Below, one piece after another: positions 62,201 to 64,000 of a stretch of DNA of 64,000 nt; position 1 is the first letter of the stretch; the number at the start of each line of letters is the position of its first letter. Below the pieces are notes generated by a model that did no database searches, was not told the origin of the DNA, and saw nothing but the letters and a program-made list of their open reading frames with translations. A program made the translations under genes and the position numbers. The stretch comes from Maricaulis sp048270095 (GTDB lineage Bacteria; Pseudomonadota; Alphaproteobacteria; Caulobacterales; Maricaulaceae): contig NZ_JBLWTL010000002.1 in the NCBI RefSeq assembly GCF_048270095.1, forward strand, positions 124,001 to 188,000, written 5' to 3'.

Positions 62201-62528
62201 TGGCCGCATCGGGATCAGTGCCGACATCAAAGCGTGCCGTCACCATCACCTGGTCATCACTGGTCTGGGAGTAGACATGCTCGACCGCATCGATCGACCG
62301 GATGATCGCCTCGAGCGGTTCGGTGACCAGTTCGACACCATCGGCGGCGCGCAGGCCATCGGTCTGGACCATGACATCGACCATGGGCACGGAAATCTGC
62401 GGCTCTTCCTCGCGCGGGATGACCATCAGGGCCAGCAGACCGACGGCCAGCGAGGCCAGCAGGATAAGCGGCGTCAGCGGCGAGCGGATGAAGGCCTTGG
62501 TGAGGTGTCCGGAAATTCCCAGCTTCAT
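59250..62528 (-). CDS. RND efflux permease, AcrB/HAE family
   Basis: Inner-membrane proton-driven efflux pump of 1092 residues with the 12-helix, two-loop RND layout. The first loop is at about residues 35-335, and the TM4 segment FSIGILVDDAIVVIENIARH carries the paired Asp residues of the proton relay. The second loop is at about 590-870, and the TM10-11 region has AGIIVRNSILLVDFI. The partner periplasmic protein lies directly upstream with a four-base overlap. No outer-membrane TolC gene is in the window. Its fixed company with rhodanese and YgaP-like genes suggests export of a sulfur species or sulfur-stress product, but that is inference. Confidence 0.93.
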   Translation of the reverse strand: MKLGISGHLTKAFIRSPLTPLILLASLAVGLLALMVIPREEEPQISVPMVDVMVQTDGLRAADGVELVTEPLEAIIRSIDAVEHVYSQTSDDQVMVTARFDVGTDPDAAILRVHERIRANMDRIPHGIPEPLVVGRGIDDVAIVSLTLSPRADHAGHWDDNALYNIVEELRAALLSVEDVGLTYIVGGRADQIRIEPDPERLSQYGITLQQLAARIAEANRSFPVGDLTATDQTWSVTAGQTLQGIPDIGLLLVTSRDGRPVYVRDVATVVIGSMPTDARAWMLNREEGEREWNRLPAVTLAIAKREGANAVVVSEHIIERIESLEGTLIPHGLDVTITRNYGETANEKANELLFHLALATVSIVLLVTFVIGWREGVVVFVVIPTTILLTLFASNLMGYTINRVSLFALIFSIGILVDDAIVVIENIARHWAMRDGRTRVQAAIEAVAEVGNPTIVATLTVVAALLPMLFVSGLMGPYMAPIPVNASAAMIFSFFVAMVLTPWLMKVIAGGKPDKPGDEAAHAHESEGPLGRLYRRVATPVIATRGRAWTLLLVIGVFTLGSMSLFFTRTVTVKLLPFDNKSEFQVVIDLPEGATLERTERVLSEAADRLAALPEATSIQLYSGTAAPFNFNGLVRHYYLRNRPELGDLQVNLAPKTERDRSSHEIALEARQLLDGLDMPEGTVVRVAEIPPGPPVMATLLAEIYGPDAETRRAVATEVRAAFASVPYIVDIDDSFGTPRPRLRIAIDQDSLEFFEVQQSDVYDTIQALIGGMPVGYSHRGEGRNPIDISVALPRGARSWNERLASTPVPANALPGARGVVELGDVVSVTEEPGSYPIYRRDGRYAEMVMGELAGAYEAPIYGMGAVAEALDDRPWTEAVPQPVIRLHGQPANDDAPTLLWDGEWEITYVTFRDMGAAFMVALLGVYVLVVAQFGSFRVPLIVLTPVPLTFIGIMFGHWVFGAAFTATSMIGFIALAGIIVRNSILLVDFIRHGAEAGEPLRETLLRAGAIRFKPIMLTAIAAMIGAVVILGDPIFQGLAISLLFGLASSTLLTVLVIPAIYVIFKDPDEPYIPQSGVQPDAEPVIEGNMP

Positions 62529-63502
62529 GGCTGCACCAGCAGGTCACCGGCGGCGAGACCACCGAGGATCTCCACGCCGTCTGCCGTATCCAGGCCCCGC
62601 TGGACGACAATATCGGAATGGCTTCCGTCCTGATGTTGTAGCCGGGCATAGTCGACACCGTAGCGGTTCGCCAGATAGTCGGCAGGCACCAGGATGGCGG
62701 CGCGCTCATCGACGGCGACATAGACCCGCACGCGCTCGCCAACGAAATAGCTGCCAAGGCCCTCGACCACCGCATCGGCGATCACGCGGCCATCTTCAAC
62801 CTGCGGATAGACTTGCCGGATATAGCCCGACGGGGAGACATCGCCGGTCAGGTCGGAGCTGTCGACCATCACTGCATCGCCTTCACGAATGCTGCGGGCA
62901 TGCCGCTCCGGCAAGCGCAGGCGCAAAAGATAGAGGTCCGAGGCGATCATCGCCACGGCTTCGCCCGGCAGAACAACGCTGCCGGAGGTCACGGGCACCT
63001 GCAAGACACGGCCCGAGGCCGGCGCCAGCACATCGCCCTGCCGCGATTGCTGCACCAGGACATTGCGGCTCTGGCGTGCGGCGGCGAGCTGACCTTCCAG
63101 CACCTCTGCAGTGGTGCGCGCAGCGTCGAGCCGCGCCTGCGGGAAGATACCGCGATCAAACAAGTCCTGGGCCCGGGTCAGATCGATCCGCGCCTGGGCG
63201 AGTTGTGATTCCAGAGCTGCGACATCGCCATTGGCGGCGCCAATCTGCGGCGCGATCCGGTCATCGACGACGACGGCGAGAATATCGCCGGCCGCGACGG
63301 CGTGGCCCTCATCAACCCTCAATTCGCCGATCGTACCGCCGATCCGCGCCCGGGCGCTGACCACATCGATACTCTCGACGGTGGCAAAGACCGCCTTGCG
63401 GTCAACGATATTCTGTTCGGTGACCGTGTAGGTCCCGCCGGTCTGGGCCATGGCGGGCGCGGCCAGCAGGGCCAGGGGAAAGAGGATTGCGGACAGTCGC
63501 AT
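62525..63502 (-). CDS. RND periplasmic membrane-fusion protein
   Basis: Adaptor subunit of the efflux system, 325 residues from the ATG at 63502 (GAGG six bases upstream); a start four codons earlier is possible. Signal peptide MRLSAILFPLALLAAPAMAQ is followed by a barrel-sandwich domain (VDEGHAVAAGDILAVV), an alpha hairpin (residues about 90-150) and the second lipoyl half DVLAPASGRVLQVPVTSGS. Its stop overlaps the RND permease start by four bases. Confidence 0.9.
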   Translation of the reverse strand: MRLSAILFPLALLAAPAMAQTGGTYTVTEQNIVDRKAVFATVESIDVVSARARIGGTIGELRVDEGHAVAAGDILAVVVDDRIAPQIGAANGDVAALESQLAQARIDLTRAQDLFDRGIFPQARLDAARTTAEVLEGQLAAARQSRNVLVQQSRQGDVLAPASGRVLQVPVTSGSVVLPGEAVAMIASDLYLLRLRLPERHARSIREGDAVMVDSSDLTGDVSPSGYIRQVYPQVEDGRVIADAVVEGLGSYFVGERVRVYVAVDERAAILVPADYLANRYGVDYARLQHQDGSHSDIVVQRGLDTADGVEILGGLAAGDLLVQP

Positions 63503-63513
63503 GGGAGGCCTCA

Positions 63514-63867
63514 TCAGGCTTGTGGATCGAACATGGCGCCGGTGGCCGGATCAATGGCAATCGTCGAAAGACCCGCCTGCTTCCAGGCCATGAGCCCACC
63601 ACGCACATGCGTGGAGATCGGGATGCCAGCCGCCTCACAGCGCGCCACTGCATCGGCGGAACGCTTGCCGGAACCGCAATGGAAGATCACCTCACGGGTC
63701 TTGTCGAGGGGCAGGGCGGCGGGATCGAAGGTCGAAAGCGGGAAAAGCAGGGCACCATGAATGCGCTCGGAGGCGTATTCGCGCGGCTCGCGGACATCAA
63801 TCAGTATGGCTTGTTTCGACTGCACCGCTTCAATGGTGGTTTTCGGATCCAGCTCACGCAGGCTCAT
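63514..63867 (-). CDS. Rhodanese-domain protein
   Basis: Single-domain sulfurtransferase of 117 residues from the ATG at 63867 (GGGAG eight bases upstream). It shows ILIDVREPREYASERIHGA and the active-site loop HCGSGKRS with catalytic Cys64. Such proteins transfer sulfane sulfur between thiosulfate, persulfide and acceptors. It is the first gene of the rhodanese-MFP-RND-DUF2892 operon, 11 bases before the fusion-protein gene. The AT-rich operator region starts 29 bases upstream. Confidence 0.88.
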   Translation of the reverse strand: MSLRELDPKTTIEAVQSKQAILIDVREPREYASERIHGALLFPLSTFDPAALPLDKTREVIFHCGSGKRSADAVARCEAAGIPISTHVRGGLMAWKQAGLSTIAIDPATGAMFDPQA

Positions 63868-63896
63868 CGGGGCATCTCCCTGGGGTGAAGAAAACA

Positions 63897-63943
63897 TAAT
63901 TGACAACTAATGTAGTGAAAGATATTTTAGTGTCAACTAATGT
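63897..63943. promoter_or_regulatory. Paired AT-rich operator of the sulfur/RND operon
   Basis: Two near-identical boxes, TGACAACTAATGT (63901-63913) and TGTCAACTAATGT (63931-63943), are 30 bases apart, about three helical turns. The second lies in a dyad TTAGT-GTCA-ACTAA. AT-rich dyads of this kind bind ArsR-family repressors such as BigR and SqrR. The region separates the minus-strand operon from the plus-strand frame at 63955. Confidence 0.6.
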
Positions 63944-63954
63944 TTGGAAAACCG

Positions 63955-64000
63955 ATGACCGCAAGCCCGACAGCCTCCGCAACCGATGTTCATTTTGCCG
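63955..64000 (+). CDS. Start of a divergent gene, possibly an ArsR/BigR-type regulator (cut by window edge)
   Basis: An ATG at 63955 begins MTASPTASATDVHFA, open to the window end. GGAAAA stands about six bases upstream. Only 15 codons are visible, so identity rests on position: divergent from an operon with ArsR-type operator boxes. ArsR-family proteins typically autorepress from such a site. Confidence 0.35.
   Translation, partial: MTASPTASATDVHFA

Noticed and set aside
1..64000. Search for tRNA, rRNA, CRISPR arrays, insertion sequences, prophage genes and origins
   Set aside because: No cloverleaf, regularly spaced direct repeats, transposase or integrase motifs, or DnaA-box clusters were recognised by eye.

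Overview
The window is high-GC, densely coded DNA from a stalk-forming or dimorphic type of alphaproteobacterium of the Caulobacterales/Maricaulales group; a Maricaulis- or Hyphomonas-like organism is my best guess. The evidence is a Caulobacter-style flagellar cluster (FliX, FlbY, a FlaEY-like protein, DUF6468 and MotE-like proteins), CckA encoded directly after flhB, and perfect CtrA boxes (TTAA-N7-TTAAC) and sigma-54 promoters in the expected intergenic regions. No tRNA, rRNA, CRISPR array, transposase or phage gene was seen.

Region 1 (1-4400) makes a pseudaminic-acid-type nonulosonate for flagellin glycosylation: pseB, pseG, a sugar N-formyltransferase and the start of pseI on the minus strand, with a SpsF-family cytidylyltransferase on the plus strand. 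A near-perfect CtrA box sits in the divergent promoter region. Region 2 (4478-22860) is the flagellar cluster. It holds the FlaEY-like protein; the sigma-54 operon flgI-rod-binding protein-flbY; divergent fliX followed by dksA; the sigma-54 operon flgF-flgG-flgA-flgH; fliL-fliM-DUF6468-motE-like-TPR protein; fliO-fliP; and flgB-flgC-fliE. Region 3 (22948-28777) is an opposite-strand block of three tandem DUF885 lipoprotein metallopeptidase-like genes. They separate fliE from fliQ-fliR-flhB-cckA (28890-33590). cckA encodes the hybrid kinase that feeds the CtrA phosphorelay, so the circuit and its targets lie side by side.

Region 4 (33591-38700) has a gene-poor spacer with inverted repeats, an M19 membrane dipeptidase, a secreted protein of three internal repeats, an orphan HPt protein, and an ECF sigma factor with a ChrR-type anti-sigma factor. 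Divergent TGATCC-N18 promoters serve the sigma-factor operon and, on the other strand, an FAD oxidoreductase-DUF1365-cyclopropane-fatty-acid-synthase operon (38867-42242). This is the singlet-oxygen/membrane-lipid regulon known from Rhodobacter. The ChrR here has lost the Cys pair of its N-terminal zinc site.

Region 5 (42320-57598) carries modABC, a class III CoA-transferase, a chemotaxis receptor, and a proline island (proB divergent from proC-proA-putP). It also holds a bifunctional beta-oxidation protein divergent from a double-TetR regulator, and tesB. Region 6 (57702-64000) has a rubredoxin-reductase-like flavoprotein and a tight four-gene operon: rhodanese, RND membrane-fusion protein, RND permease and a YgaP-like DUF2892 membrane protein. 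An AT-rich paired operator precedes it, and the first codons of a divergent gene, possibly an ArsR/BigR-type regulator, run off the right edge. This arrangement suggests a reactive-sulfur-responsive efflux system.
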